64,000 bases of DNA, from positions 310,001 to 374,000 of the forward strand of contig NZ_SLXO01000002.1 in NCBI RefSeq assembly GCF_004341375.1. The letters run 5' to 3'. The notes beneath the pieces were generated by a model, which searched no databases, was not told the DNA's origin, and worked only from the letters and a program-made list of their open reading frames with translations. Below, piece by piece: positions 28,221-37,637 of this stretch. Source of the DNA: Rhodothalassium salexigens DSM 2132 (GTDB lineage: Bacteria; Pseudomonadota; Alphaproteobacteria; Sphingomonadales; Rhodothalassiaceae). Position numbers and translations under genes: made by a program. Within the stretch, counting starts at the first letter, position 1. Each line of letters begins with the position of its first letter.

Positions 28221-29600
28221 GTGCCGTTGGTCGTCACCTTGGCCACCTGCCTGCTCGCCGGGGGCGCGGCGTTCGTGTTGTGCCACCAGCGCGCCCTCGC
28301 CCTGGAGGCCGAGCGGCGCTGTACCCTGCACTCGCGGCCGTTCCACCACGGTATGCTCGGTGCCATCCTGGTGATCCCGCCGGGGTTGGTGTTCATGCTG
28401 GTCTGGCTGATGGCCGGCAACGCGCTGGTCAATCCGATGGTGCTCGACGCCCTGCCGGCGGGCGCCGTGCCCGCCGACCCGGCGCTGCGCGACCTGTTCC
28501 TCAACGATGTGCACAACATCGCCCATGACGCGGTGGCCTCGTCCACCTCGCCAGTCAAGGAACAGGCCGCCGCCCTTTATGCCGAGTTGATGGCGCGCGG
28601 CCGTACCATCGTCTGGCTGCTGACCCTGACCTGCGCGCTGCTGATGGGCGCGCTGGCGGTGCGCAAGGTGGCACCGGGCTGGCGCGCGCGCGACCATGTG
28701 GAACGCGGCTTTCGCTATCTGTTGATCGGCTGTTCGGTGGTCGCGATCGCCACCACGGTCGGCATCGTGCTGTCGCTGTTGCAGCAAAGCCTGGACTTCT
28801 TCGCCCGGGTGTCGCCGATCGAGTTTCTGTTCGGCCTGCACTGGAGCCCGCAGACCGCCCTGCGCGCCGACCAGGTGGGCAGTTCGGGCGCTTTCGGCGC
28901 CGTACCCCTGTTCACCGGCACGCTGCTGATCAGCGTCATCGCCATGGCGGTGGCGGTGCCGGTGGGCCTGATGTCGGCCATCTACATGACCCAATATGCC
29001 AGCCGCCGGGTGCGCCAGGTGGCCAAGCCGGTGCTGGAGATCCTGGCCGGCGTGCCGACCGTGGTCTACGGCTTCTTCGCCATCCTGGTGGTCGCCCCCT
29101 GGGTGCGCGAGGCCGGCGAGGCGCTCGGCCTGACCGTGTCGTCGCAAAGCGCGCTCGCCGCCGGCGCGGTCATGGGCATCATGATCATCCCGTTCATGTC
29201 GTCGTTGAGCGACGACGCCATCACCGCGGTGCCCAAGTCGCTCAGCGACGGCTCGCTGGCGCTCGGCGCCACCAAGGCCGAGACCATCGTGCAGGTGCTG
29301 ATCCCGGCCGCCCTGCCCGGCATCGTCGGCGCCTTCCTGCTGGCGATCAGCCGCGCCATCGGCGAGACCATGATCGTCGCCATGGCCGCCGGGCTCGCCG
29401 CCAACCTGACCGCCAACCCGCTCGAAGCGGTGACCACCGTGACCGTGCAGATCGTCAGCCTGCTGACCGGCGACCAGGAGTTCGATTCCGCCAAGACCCT
29501 GTCGGCGTTCGCGCTCGGGCTGGTGCTGTTCACCGTGACCCTGGCGCTGAACGTGGTGGCGCTGCGGGTCGTGCGTAAATACCGCGAAACCTATGAGTGA
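28221..29600 (+). CDS. pstC: Phosphate ABC transporter permease PstC
   Basis: Inner-membrane permease of the Pst complex. 459 residues from a GTG with GAGGAG upstream. The N-terminal third (about 1-150) is an extension with two extra hydrophobic segments, as in the longer alphaproteobacterial PstC. The core permease domain follows, with FGAVPLFTGTLLISVIAMAVAVPVG at its start and GVPTVVYGFFAILVVAP. The EAA-type cytoplasmic loop is LALGATKAETIVQVLIPAALPGIVGAF. It overlaps pstA by 8 nt. Confidence 0.95.
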   Translation: MPLVVTLATCLLAGGAAFVLCHQRALALEAERRCTLHSRPFHHGMLGAILVIPPGLVFMLVWLMAGNALVNPMVLDALPAGAVPADPALRDLFLNDVHNIAHDAVASSTSPVKEQAAALYAELMARGRTIVWLLTLTCALLMGALAVRKVAPGWRARDHVERGFRYLLIGCSVVAIATTVGIVLSLLQQSLDFFARVSPIEFLFGLHWSPQTALRADQVGSSGAFGAVPLFTGTLLISVIAMAVAVPVGLMSAIYMTQYASRRVRQVAKPVLEILAGVPTVVYGFFAILVVAPWVREAGEALGLTVSSQSALAAGAVMGIMIIPFMSSLSDDAITAVPKSLSDGSLALGATKAETIVQVLIPAALPGIVGAFLLAISRAIGETMIVAMAAGLAANLTANPLEAVTTVTVQIVSLLTGDQEFDSAKTLSAFALGLVLFTVTLALNVVALRVVRKYRETYE

Positions 29601-30927
29601 GCTCCCGACCATGGCCAGCGCCTCCGACCGCCCCGCGTCCCGCCACCGCGACGGCGGCCGGGCCCAGTGGCATTCGCCCGCCATGACCCGGCGCATCCGC
29701 CGGCGCTATCTGGGCGACCGCCTGTTCCGCGCCGCCGGCCTCGCCGCGCTCACCGCCGCCGGCCTGTTCTTGCTGCTGCTGGTGGGCAACATCGCCTGGC
29801 AGGCGCGCACCGGCTTCTTCCAGACCGAGCTGCGCCTGGAGGTGGCGATCCCGGCCGACGTGGCCGCGGGCGAGACGCCCGGCAGCCCCGGTTTCGGCGC
29901 CGCCGTCGACGCCTATCCCTGGCGCAGCGTGGCGCTTAGCGCGCTGCGCGAGCGTTTCGGCGCCGACAGCCGCGGCGACCTGGCCAGCCTGCGCGGCCTG
30001 ATCAGCCGCGGCGGCGCGGCGGTCGCCCTGCGCGCGGCGGTGCGCGACGACCCGACGCTGATCGGCCGCCGCGCGACGCTGTGGCTGCCGGCCTCCGAAC
30101 CCGCCGACCAATGGGCCAAGGACCGCGACGCGGCCACCGCCTTGAGCGAGCGGCAGGTGGGCTGGCTTGAGAGTTTCGCCGCGGCCGGCGACCTGAAGAC
30201 GCACTTCAACGGCCGCTTCTTCGCCACCGGCAATTCCCGCGACCCGGCGCTGGCGGGCATCGGCGGCGCGGTGATCGGCTCGTTCCTGACCCTGTTGGTG
30301 ACGCTGGCGGTGGCGTTCCCGATCGGCGTGTTCACCGCCATCTATCTGGAAGAGTTCGCGCCGCAGAACCGGATCACCGACTTCATCGAGGTCAACATCA
30401 ACAATCTGGCCGCCGTGCCGTCGATCGTGTTCGGCCTGTTGGGGCTGCAGGTGTTCCTCAACACCTTCGGCATGCCGCGCTCGGCGCCGGTGGTGGGCGG
30501 GCTGACCCTGGCACTGATGACCCTGCCGACGATCATCATCTCGGGCCGCGCCGCCTTGAAGGCGGTGCCCAACTCGATCCGCGACGCGGCCCTGGGCCTG
30601 GGCGCCTCGCGCACCCAGGTGGTGCTGCACCATGTGTTGCCGGCCGCCATGCCCGGCATGCTCACCGGCACCATCATCGGCATGGCCCAGGCGCTCGGCG
30701 AGACGGCGCCGTTGCTGATGATCGGCATGGTCGCGTTCATCGTCGAGGTGCCGGCCTCGTTCACCGAGGCGGCGACGGTGTTGCCGGTGCAGATTTACAT
30801 GTGGGCCGAATTGCCCGAGGCCGCCTACCGCGCCAAGACCGCGGCCGGCATCTCGGTGCTGTTGATATTCCTGATTTCGATGAATGCGCTGGCGGTGTAC
30901 CTGCGCAATCGGTTCGAGACCAAGTAG
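29593..30927 (+). CDS. pstA: Phosphate ABC transporter permease PstA
   Basis: Second permease of the Pst complex. 444 residues, starting inside the end of pstC (ATGAGTGA overlap). A more internal start at MTRRIRRRYLGDRLF (about 29684) is possible. One transmembrane helix at about 55-75 is followed by a large periplasmic insert (about 80-215) before the conserved permease core (FLTLLVTLAVAFPIGVFTAIYLEEFAP onward). The EAA loop is LGLGASRTQVVLHHVLPAAMPGMLTG. The periplasmic insert is the longer PstA form of many alphaproteobacteria. pstB follows after 12 nt. Confidence 0.94.
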   Translation: MSELPTMASASDRPASRHRDGGRAQWHSPAMTRRIRRRYLGDRLFRAAGLAALTAAGLFLLLLVGNIAWQARTGFFQTELRLEVAIPADVAAGETPGSPGFGAAVDAYPWRSVALSALRERFGADSRGDLASLRGLISRGGAAVALRAAVRDDPTLIGRRATLWLPASEPADQWAKDRDAATALSERQVGWLESFAAAGDLKTHFNGRFFATGNSRDPALAGIGGAVIGSFLTLLVTLAVAFPIGVFTAIYLEEFAPQNRITDFIEVNINNLAAVPSIVFGLLGLQVFLNTFGMPRSAPVVGGLTLALMTLPTIIISGRAALKAVPNSIRDAALGLGASRTQVVLHHVLPAAMPGMLTGTIIGMAQALGETAPLLMIGMVAFIVEVPASFTEAATVLPVQIYMWAELPEAAYRAKTAAGISVLLIFLISMNALAVYLRNRFETK

Positions 30928-30939
30928 CGGGAGACGGTG

Positions 30940-31779
30940 ATGACCGCCGAGACCACGAAACAGCCGACCCCGGCCGCGCCGGCACCGGCGCCGAGCGACC
31001 TGTCCACCGCCGCCGACCGCCCCGACGTCAAGATGTCGGCGCGCGACGTGCACGTGCACTATGGCGACACCCACGCCATCAAGGGCGTCACCATGAACGT
31101 CAATGCGCGCGAGGTGACCGCGCTGATCGGGCCGTCGGGGTGCGGCAAGTCCACCTTCCTGCGCTGCTTCAACCGCATGAACGACACCGTGGCGTCGGCG
31201 CGGGTGGACGGCGAGATCCTGCTCGACACCCAGGACATTCACGCGCCCGAGATCGACGTGGTGCAACTGCGCGCCCGGGTCGGCATGGTGTTCCAGAAGC
31301 CCAACCCGTTCCCGAAGTCGATCTACGACAATGTGGCCTATGGACCGCGCATCCACGGCCTGGTGCGCAACCGCGCCGACCTCGACGAGGTGGTCGAGAC
31401 CAGCCTGCAGAAGGCCGGGCTGTGGGACGAGGTCAGCGACCGGCTGGAGGTGCCGGGCACGTCGCTGTCGGGCGGCCAGCAGCAGCGGCTGTGCATCGCC
31501 CGCGCCATCGCGGTCAACCCGGAGGTGATTCTCATGGACGAGCCCTGTTCGGCGCTCGATCCGATCGCCACGGCACGAATCGAAGAATTGATCGAAGATC
31601 TGCGCCAACGCTATGCCATCGTGGTGGTCACCCACTCCATGCAGCAGGCCGCACGGATCAGCCAGCGCACGGCGTTCTTCCACCTGGGCCACCTGGTCGA
31701 GTACGGTGAAACCGGCGCGCTGTTCACCAGCCCGCAGCAGGAAAAGACCAAGGACTATATCACCGGCCGCTACGGTTGA
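30940..31779 (+). CDS. pstB: Phosphate ABC transporter ATP-binding protein
   Basis: ATPase of the Pst complex. 279 residues from the ATG at 30940, which has GGGAG six bases upstream; the adjacent GTG at 30937 is also in frame. A 30-residue Pro/Ala-rich lead precedes [13 protein letters not shown]. Walker A is GPSGCGKS (K70), the Q loop is in [17 protein letters not shown], the signature is LSGGQQQRL, Walker B is [13 protein letters not shown], and the H loop is VVTHSMQQA. The ending [10 protein letters not shown] is typical for PstB. phoU follows after 34 nt. Confidence 0.97.
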   Translation: MTAETTKQPTPAAPAPAPSDLSTAADRPDVKMSARDVHVHYGDTHAIKGVTMNVNAREVTALIGPSGCGKSTFLRCFNRMNDTVASARVDGEILLDTQDIHAPEIDVVQLRARVGMVFQKPNPFPKSIYDNVAYGPRIHGLVRNRADLDEVVETSLQKAGLWDEVSDRLEVPGTSLSGGQQQRLCIARAIAVNPEVILMDEPCSALDPIATARIEELIEDLRQRYAIVVVTHSMQQAARISQRTAFFHLGHLVEYGETGALFTSPQQEKTKDYITGRYG

Positions 31780-31813
31780 GCCGCATGCTGGATGGCAGTA
31801 GGAACCGCGTAGA

Positions 31814-32551
31814 ATGACCCAGGCGCACACGCACACACTGAAATCCTATGACAAGGAACTGGACGACCTGCGCACGCTGGTCAGCCAGATGGGCGGGTTT
31901 GCCGAGGCGCAGGTGCGCAGCGCGGTCGACTGCCTGACCACCCGCGACACCGCCATGGCCGAGCGCGTGGTCGCCGCCGACCGCAAGCTCGACGCCATGG
32001 AACTGGAACTGGAACGCCAGGTCCACGGCATCATCGCCCGGCGCAGCCCGGTGGCCGACGACCTGCGCGGCGTGATCGCGGCGCTGAAGATCTCGGGCGC
32101 GCTCGAACGGGTCGGCGACTATGCCAAGAACATCGCCAAACGCGCCACCGTGCTCAACCAGTCGAGCCCGATCCGCGCGGTCGGCATCCTGCCGCAGATG
32201 GCCGCCGAAACCCAGCGCATGATCGCCGACGTGATCGACGCCTATGTGGAGGCCGACTCCGGCCGCGCCATCGACGTGTGGCAGCGCGACGAGCGCGTCG
32301 ACGCGCTCTACAACAGCCTGTTCCGCGAACTGCTCACCTACATGATGGAAAACACGCGCCTGATCACGCCGTGCACCCATCTGCTGTTCTGCGCCAAAAA
32401 CCTGGAGCGCGTCGGCGACCACGCCACCAACATTGCCGAAATGGTCTATTTCTCGATCACCGGTGTGGTGATGGAGGACGTGCGCCCGAAGGGCGACGAC
32501 ACCAGCTACACGACCCTGGACCCCAACGATCCTGAGAGGTACGGCGCATGA
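31814..32551 (+). CDS. phoU: Phosphate signalling protein PhoU
   Basis: Cytoplasmic helical-bundle protein that links the Pst transporter to PhoR and keeps the Pho regulon off when phosphate is ample. 245 residues, two tandem three-helix PhoU repeats. The first carries the metal/acidic signature near SGALERVGDYAKNIAKRA, and the second repeats it as AKNLERVGDHATNIAEMV. It overlaps phoB by 4 nt (ATGA), so the negative modulator and the response regulator are translationally coupled. Confidence 0.96.
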   Translation: MTQAHTHTLKSYDKELDDLRTLVSQMGGFAEAQVRSAVDCLTTRDTAMAERVVAADRKLDAMELELERQVHGIIARRSPVADDLRGVIAALKISGALERVGDYAKNIAKRATVLNQSSPIRAVGILPQMAAETQRMIADVIDAYVEADSGRAIDVWQRDERVDALYNSLFRELLTYMMENTRLITPCTHLLFCAKNLERVGDHATNIAEMVYFSITGVVMEDVRPKGDDTSYTTLDPNDPERYGA

Positions 32552-33246
32552 AGGCCAAGATTCTGTTCGTCGAGGACGAAGCGAGTCTGACCGAGTTGGT
32601 TCGCTACAATCTGGAGCGGGAAAACTTCGACGTCACCTGCGCGGCCGACGGCGAAGAGGGGCTGATGATGGCCACCGAGGTGCCGCCCGACCTGATCCTG
32701 CTCGACTGGATGCTGCCCAACCTGTCGGGCATCGAGATCTGTCGCCGGCTGCGCCGCAACACCGCCACCGCCAGCGTGCCGATCATCATGCTGACCGCGC
32801 GCACCGAAGAGGCCGACCGGGTGCGCGGGCTCGACACCGGCGCCGACGACTATATCACCAAGCCGTTCTCGCCGCGCGAATTGATCGCGCGCATCAACGC
32901 GGTGCTGCGCCGGGTGCGCCCGGGCCTGTCGGGCGAGGTGCTGCGCTACGGCGACATCGTGCTCGACAGCAAGAGCCACAAGGTGATGCGCAACGACCGG
33001 CCGGTCCATCTGGGCCCCACCGAGTTTCGCATGCTGCGCCACTTCCTCGAAAACCCGGGCCGGGTGTTCAGCCGCGAACAACTGCTCGACGCGGTCTGGG
33101 GCCACGACGTCTATGTGGAACTGCGCACCGTCGACGTGCACATCCGCCGGCTGCGCAAGGCGCTCAACACAGACGACCTGCCCGACCTGATCCGCACCGT
33201 GCGCTCGGCCGGCTACGCGCTCGACTACGAAACCGCCCCGGCCTGA
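32548..33246 (+). CDS. phoB: Phosphate regulon response regulator PhoB
   Basis: OmpR/PhoB-family transcription factor that binds Pho boxes when phosphorylated by PhoR. 232 residues. In the receiver domain, acidic pocket E9/D10, phosphoacceptor D53 (ILLDWMLP), T83 and K105 (YITKPF) are all present. The C-terminal winged helix ends in the recognition region RTVDVHIRRLRKAL. As the last gene of phoR-pstSCAB-phoU-phoB it would be co-induced with the transporter. A stem-loop 70 nt downstream separates it from the convergent hydrolase. Confidence 0.96.
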   Translation: MKAKILFVEDEASLTELVRYNLERENFDVTCAADGEEGLMMATEVPPDLILLDWMLPNLSGIEICRRLRRNTATASVPIIMLTARTEEADRVRGLDTGADDYITKPFSPRELIARINAVLRRVRPGLSGEVLRYGDIVLDSKSHKVMRNDRPVHLGPTEFRMLRHFLENPGRVFSREQLLDAVWGHDVYVELRTVDVHIRRLRKALNTDDLPDLIRTVRSAGYALDYETAPA

Positions 33247-33316
33247 GCGCCGACCGCCCAGTCGCCGACCGCCTGACCGGCACCGGCCCAGATCACGGTC
33301 CTGATCGCGGCCCGGA

Positions 33317-33340
33317 GCGGGGTCCCGATCACGACCCCGC
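33317..33340. terminator. Symmetric stem-loop between convergent phoB and the hydrolase gene
   Basis: GCGGGGTC and GACCCCGC form a perfect 8-bp stem with an 8-base loop. It overlaps the last codons of the minus-strand hydrolase gene. No T-run. It could end transcription from both sides. Confidence 0.4.
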
Positions 33341-34453
33341 GCCCGACAAAGCGGGACCAACGGCACCGCCATCGCGCGCCTCGTCGCCGGCGACCACCGG
33401 GTCGGCCAGCGCTTCGACCGGCCGGGCCGCCGCCTCATAGGCCCGGCACACGCCCACATCGGCGACCGCCGCGGGCGTCGACGGCGCCACCGGGGCCAGG
33501 CCGGCAAAGCTGCGGATCGCGCGCAGCACCGGGGCCCGGCCCCGGTCGCGCAGCATCATGTGATAGCTGTCGGGGAACCGCTCCAAGCGCCCCAGGTCGG
33601 CCGGCAGCGTCCGCTCAAGCCGCGCCACCGGATCGGCGGGCACGATCTGGTCCCGGCCGCCATAGACCGCGAGCCACGGCACGCGCACACCGTCCGCCGC
33701 CTTGAGGCCGGCGTCCATGGTGTCCACCAGCCCCTTGACCGTGGCCATGCGGGTCGCCTTGATCACCCGCGCGTCGGCCCCCATGGCGGCGAGCAGCGCG
33801 CGATTGTCCGACGGCACCCGGTCGAGCCCCTCGCCGGTGGGCGACCAGCCGGGCGCGACCAGGGCCACCAGCCGCAGCGACAGGGCATAGAAGGGGTTGA
33901 GCGTCGACCAGCCCCACACCGCCGGCGCCACCAGCACCACGCCGTCAAGCGCCGGCGCCGTCGCCGGATCGGCGGCCACCTGCAAGGCTACCGCACCGCC
34001 CATGCTGACGCCCAGAAGATAGAGCCGGGCCTTGGGGTAGCGCGCGCGGACCAGGGCGACCATGGTGGCGGCGTCGGCCACCAGCCGGTCGTTGCCCGGC
34101 CACAAGCCCGCCTGGGCGTCGTCGCCGAAGCCGCGCTGGTCGTAAGACACCAACAGCGCCCGCTCGCCCACCAGGTCGGGCGCCGGCACCGCATAGCCGC
34201 AGCGATAGTCGTTGAAGCCGTGCAGGGCCAGGAACACCGCCTCGGGGTCGTCCGCCCGGCCCCAGCGCGCGGTGGCCAGCGCGGTGCCGTCGGCCATCAC
34301 CGCCCGCGCCCCGTCCCAGCCGGGCGCCCCGGGGGCCAGTGCATCGGGCGCCGCCTCGGGCAGCTCATAGCGCGCCGCGCAGCCGGCCAGCGCCAACAGC
34401 CCCAAAACCGCCAGCACCGGACCCATGCGCCGTCGCCATCCCATAGCCATCAC
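33329..34453 (-). CDS. Alpha/beta hydrolase lipoprotein (lysophospholipase-like)
   Basis: Membrane-anchored serine hydrolase of the monoacylglycerol lipase/lysophospholipase group; substrate unknown. 374 residues from a GTG at 34453 that has GGAG eight bases upstream and overlaps the glycosylase stop by 4 nt (ATGs at 34450 and 34444 are alternatives). A lipoprotein signal covers MGPVLAVLGLLALAGC (lipobox LAGC). The oxyanion region is LALHGFNDYRCGY, the nucleophile elbow is LGVSMGGAVAL, and the Asp and His are probably in YGGRDQIVPAD and FPDSYHMMLRD. The last 50 residues are a Pro/Ala/Val-rich tail. It is co-transcribed with the uracil-DNA glycosylase gene upstream, with no obvious functional link. 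Confidence 0.87.
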   Translation of the reverse strand: MMAMGWRRRMGPVLAVLGLLALAGCAARYELPEAAPDALAPGAPGWDGARAVMADGTALATARWGRADDPEAVFLALHGFNDYRCGYAVPAPDLVGERALLVSYDQRGFGDDAQAGLWPGNDRLVADAATMVALVRARYPKARLYLLGVSMGGAVALQVAADPATAPALDGVVLVAPAVWGWSTLNPFYALSLRLVALVAPGWSPTGEGLDRVPSDNRALLAAMGADARVIKATRMATVKGLVDTMDAGLKAADGVRVPWLAVYGGRDQIVPADPVARLERTLPADLGRLERFPDSYHMMLRDRGRAPVLRAIRSFAGLAPVAPSTPAAVADVGVCRAYEAAARPVEALADPVVAGDEARDGGAVGPALSGAGS

Positions 34454-35121
34454 GTCTGTTTCTCCTTTCGCCTCGCCCGGTGTGCCCCATCGGCTTGGAT
34501 CCCGCCATCCGCCAGGTCCGCCCGCGCGGCGTCAAGGGCTTCGGCGACCCGGTCGCGCAGGCGCGGCACCAGTTCGGCCTCGAACCAGGGGTTCTTTTGC
34601 AGCCAATAGGTATTGCGCGGCGAGGGGTGCGGCATGGGCACCCGGTGGGGCCAGAACCGGCGCCAGGTGCGCACCGTGTCGGTCAGCGTGGCGCCGCGCT
34701 CGGCGCCCAGATGATAGGCATGGGCGTATTGGCCGATCACCAGCGTCAGACGCGGCGGCGCCAGGGCGGCGAACAGCCGGTCGTGCCAGGTGCGCGCGCA
34801 TTCGGGCCGCGGCGGCCGGTCACCGCCGCGCCCCGCCCGGCCAGGATAGCAAAAGCCCATGGGCACGATGTTGACCAGCCGGGCGTCGTAGAAGGTCGCC
34901 CGGTCGACGCCCATCCAGCGGCGCAGCCGGTCGCCCGACGGATCGTTGAACGGCAGCCCGGTGGCGTGCACCCGCGTGCCGGGTGCCTGGGCGGCGACCA
35001 GGATGCGCGCCGTGGCCGACGCCTGGACCACCGGACGCGGCCCGAGCGGCAGCGCCTCGGCGCACAGCCGGCAGGCGCGAATCTCGCGCAACAAACACGC
35101 CACGGTTTCAGCCTGCGTCAT
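34450..35121 (-). CDS. Uracil-DNA glycosylase family protein with probable 4Fe-4S ligands
   Basis: Base-excision repair enzyme of the family 4/5-like UDG superfamily, or a relative. 223 residues. Motif-1-like VAAQAPGTRVHATGLPFNDPSGDRL covers the pocket, and the C-terminal motif is MPHPSPRNTYW (usual form HPSPRN). Four cysteines at C17, C20, C91 and C108 follow the CX2C...CX16C pattern that binds an Fe-S cluster in family 4 enzymes. The initial motif has QAPG where classical UDGs have GEAPG or GQDPY, so activity on uracil is inferred. It is divergent from egtB, with a 216-bp gap, and is upstream of the hydrolase gene. Confidence 0.85.
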   Translation of the reverse strand: MTQAETVACLLREIRACRLCAEALPLGPRPVVQASATARILVAAQAPGTRVHATGLPFNDPSGDRLRRWMGVDRATFYDARLVNIVPMGFCYPGRAGRGGDRPPRPECARTWHDRLFAALAPPRLTLVIGQYAHAYHLGAERGATLTDTVRTWRRFWPHRVPMPHPSPRNTYWLQKNPWFEAELVPRLRDRVAEALDAARADLADGGIQADGAHRARRKEKQT

Positions 35122-35337
35122 CGCGCCCTACCCGGTTGCGTCTGCGCCAAACCGCCGCGCCCGGCCGTCGTGGGCAGCAGAAAAAGTCTTGCGTCTTCAA
35201 GCTCTCCCCGCCTGGGCGGCGGTCATTTCCGGTGCCCCGGGTTTACCCCGGCGGCCGGCTGTGTTCAATTCCGCCGGTCCGGTCGCTTGCGGCCGTGGCG
35301 CCGGGAGCCGACGAGGACCAAAAAAGGGAGATCCGCC

Positions 35338-36660
35338 GTGCCGACCCGACAGCCCGAGTTACGCGTGTCCCCCGACCTGGCCGCGGCCGAATGCCTGAGC
35401 GACCATTTCCGCACCGTGCGCAATCGCACCGAGGCCCTGGCCGCGCCCGTGTCGGCCGAGGACGCGCAAGTCCAATCGATGCCCGACGTGTCGCCCACCA
35501 AGTGGCACCTGGCACACACCAGTTGGTTTTTCGAGACCTTCGTTCTGCGCGACTTCGACCCCGGCTACGACCCCGCCGACCCGCGCTTCGCCTATCTGTT
35601 CAACAGCTATTATGACGGCGAGGGCGACCGCCAGCCGCGCCCCCATCGCGGCCTGATCACCCGGCCGACGCTCGATGAGGTGCGCGCCTATCGCGCCCGC
35701 GTGACCGACCGGCTTACCGCGCTGCTCGACGCCGGCGACGCGCGCGAGGACTGGCCCCAACTGGCCGCGCTGGTGGAACTGGGCTGCCATCACGAGGAAC
35801 AGCATCAGGAGTTGATCCTCACCGACATCAAGCATGTGCTGGCGCAAAACCCGTTCGCCCCGGCCTATGCCGCGCCCTACCCCAAGCGCGTCGCCAGCGC
35901 CCCCGACCACCGCTTCGTGGCCTTCGACGGCGGCGCTGTCGACATCGGCCATGCCCCGGACGCGCCGGGCTTCCACTATGACAATGAAGGCCCGCGCCAC
36001 ACCCAGATGCTGACGCCGTTCGCGCTCGGCTCGCGGCCGATCACCAATGGCGAGTATCTGGCGTTTATCGAGGACGGCGGCTACCAGCGCCCCGGTCCGT
36101 GGCTGTCCGACGGCTGGGCCACGGTGTGCGCCGAGGGTTGGCGACACCCGCTCTACTGGCGCGAAACCGGGGACGGCTGGCAGCAATTCACCCTGCGCGG
36201 CCTGCAACCGATCAACTGGGACGAGCCGGTATGCCACCTGTCGTTCTATGAGGCCGACGCCTATGCCAGTTGGGCCGGCGCGCGCCTGCCCTGGGAGGCC
36301 GAGTTGGAGGTGGCGACCGCCGCCGCCCGACACGACGACGCCAACGATCTGGGCAGCGGCCGCCTGCACCCCGCGGTCGCGGAAGACCATGGCACGGGCG
36401 GGTCGTCGGGCCATGGCCTGGCGCAACTGGCCGGCGATGTGTGGGAATGGACGCGCTCCGCCTACAGCCCCTATCCGCGCTTCGCGCCGCACGCCGGCAC
36501 GGTGGGCGAGTATAATGGCAAGTTCATGTGCAACCAGTATGTGCTGCGCGGCGGCTCCTGCGCCACGCCGCCCGGCCACTGGCGGCCCACCTATCGTAAC
36601 TTCTTCCCCGCCGGGGCACGCTGGCAATTCAGCGGCCTGCGGCTCGCCAAGGATCTGTGA
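35338..36660 (+). CDS. egtB: Ergothioneine biosynthesis protein EgtB (sulfoxide synthase)
   Basis: Non-heme iron enzyme that couples hercynine (trimethylhistidine) to a thiol donor to make the ergothioneine sulfoxide intermediate. 440 residues from a GTG at 35338 with AGGGAG upstream; the frame is open far upstream, but only this start fits. The N-terminal DinB-like domain supplies iron ligands H60 (KWHLAH) and H152/H156 (HHEEQH), the HX3H pattern of EgtB. The C-terminal formylglycine-generating-enzyme fold runs from about 190 and includes PWEAELEVA, LAGDVWEWTRSAY, and YVLRGGSCATPPGHWRPTYRNFF near the end. The next gene, egtD, overlaps its TGA by one base, making a dedicated two-gene operon. 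Whether the thiol donor is glutamylcysteine or cysteine is not readable here. Confidence 0.94.
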   Translation: MPTRQPELRVSPDLAAAECLSDHFRTVRNRTEALAAPVSAEDAQVQSMPDVSPTKWHLAHTSWFFETFVLRDFDPGYDPADPRFAYLFNSYYDGEGDRQPRPHRGLITRPTLDEVRAYRARVTDRLTALLDAGDAREDWPQLAALVELGCHHEEQHQELILTDIKHVLAQNPFAPAYAAPYPKRVASAPDHRFVAFDGGAVDIGHAPDAPGFHYDNEGPRHTQMLTPFALGSRPITNGEYLAFIEDGGYQRPGPWLSDGWATVCAEGWRHPLYWRETGDGWQQFTLRGLQPINWDEPVCHLSFYEADAYASWAGARLPWEAELEVATAAARHDDANDLGSGRLHPAVAEDHGTGGSSGHGLAQLAGDVWEWTRSAYSPYPRFAPHAGTVGEYNGKFMCNQYVLRGGSCATPPGHWRPTYRNFFPAGARWQFSGLRLAKDL

Positions 36661-37637
36661 TGAGCCAAAAAACCGACGCCACCGGCCTGCGCTTCTTCGA
36701 CATGGCGCCGCCGGTCGAAGACATGAAAAGCGCCGTGCTGGACGGCCTGACCGCAACCCCGAAGGGCCTGTCGCCAAGCCTGCTTTATGACCAGGAAGGC
36801 TCGCGCATCTTCGAGGCGATCTGCGACCAGCCCGAATACTATCCCACGCGCACCGAAATCGGCATCCTAAGGGCGGCAGCGCCCGAGATCGCGGCCGCCG
36901 CCGGGCCGGATGTGCAGGTGGTCGAATTCGGCGCCGGCGCGCTTGAAAAGGTCGGCCTGCTGATCGACGCGCTGGCGCGCCCGGCGGGCATCGCCGCGCT
37001 CGATATCTCGGGCGACCATCTGCTGGCCGCCGCACGCGACCTGGCGCACGCCTATCCCGGCCTCGACGTGGTCGCCATCGCCGCCGACTATCACAAGGAC
37101 TTCGACATCCCCGCGCCGGTGGCCGGGCCGCCGCGGCGCCGGCTGGGCTTCTTTCCCGGCTCGACGATCGGCAATTTCGCGCCTGACGCGGCGGTCGATT
37201 TTCTGACCAACGCCCGGCGCCTGTTGGGCCGCGACGGGCTGATGGTGCTGGGCGTCGACCTGCGCAAGGACCCGCGCATCCTCGAAGCGGCCTATGACGA
37301 CGCCGCCGGGGTCACCGCCGCGTTCAACCTCAACCTGCTGACCCGCCTCAACCGCGACCTCGGCGCCGACTTCGAACCCGGCCGGTTTCGCCACAAGGCG
37401 CTCTACAACCAGGATCTGCACCGGGTCGAGATGCATCTGGAAAGCCTCGCCGACCAGCGCGTCCAGGTGGCCGGCCAGACCATCGCGTTCGCCGCCGGCG
37501 AGACCATCCACACCGAAAACTCGCACAAACACACCATCGAGACCGCCCAGGCCCTGGCCGCCGACGCCGGCTTCACGCCCCAGCGGGTGTGGACCGACGA
37601 CCAGGACCGCTTCAGCGTCCACCTGCTGGCGGCCTAA
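36660..37637 (+). CDS. egtD: L-histidine N(alpha)-methyltransferase
   Basis: SAM-dependent trimethylation of histidine to hercynine, the first step of ergothioneine biosynthesis. 325 residues from an ATG that shares one base with the egtB stop (the GTG at 36657 is in frame too). Family motifs are LLYDQEGSRIFEAICDQPEYYPTR at about 40-63, the SAM-binding VVEFGAGALEK, FFPGSTIGNF, and the histidine-binding region near ALYNQDLHRVEMHL. The C-terminal segment ETIHTENSHKHT is typical. The TAA shares CTAA with the convergent nfrA-like gene. Confidence 0.95.
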   Translation: MSQKTDATGLRFFDMAPPVEDMKSAVLDGLTATPKGLSPSLLYDQEGSRIFEAICDQPEYYPTRTEIGILRAAAPEIAAAAGPDVQVVEFGAGALEKVGLLIDALARPAGIAALDISGDHLLAAARDLAHAYPGLDVVAIAADYHKDFDIPAPVAGPPRRRLGFFPGSTIGNFAPDAAVDFLTNARRLLGRDGLMVLGVDLRKDPRILEAAYDDAAGVTAAFNLNLLTRLNRDLGADFEPGRFRHKALYNQDLHRVEMHLESLADQRVQVAGQTIAFAAGETIHTENSHKHTIETAQALAADAGFTPQRVWTDDQDRFSVHLLAA

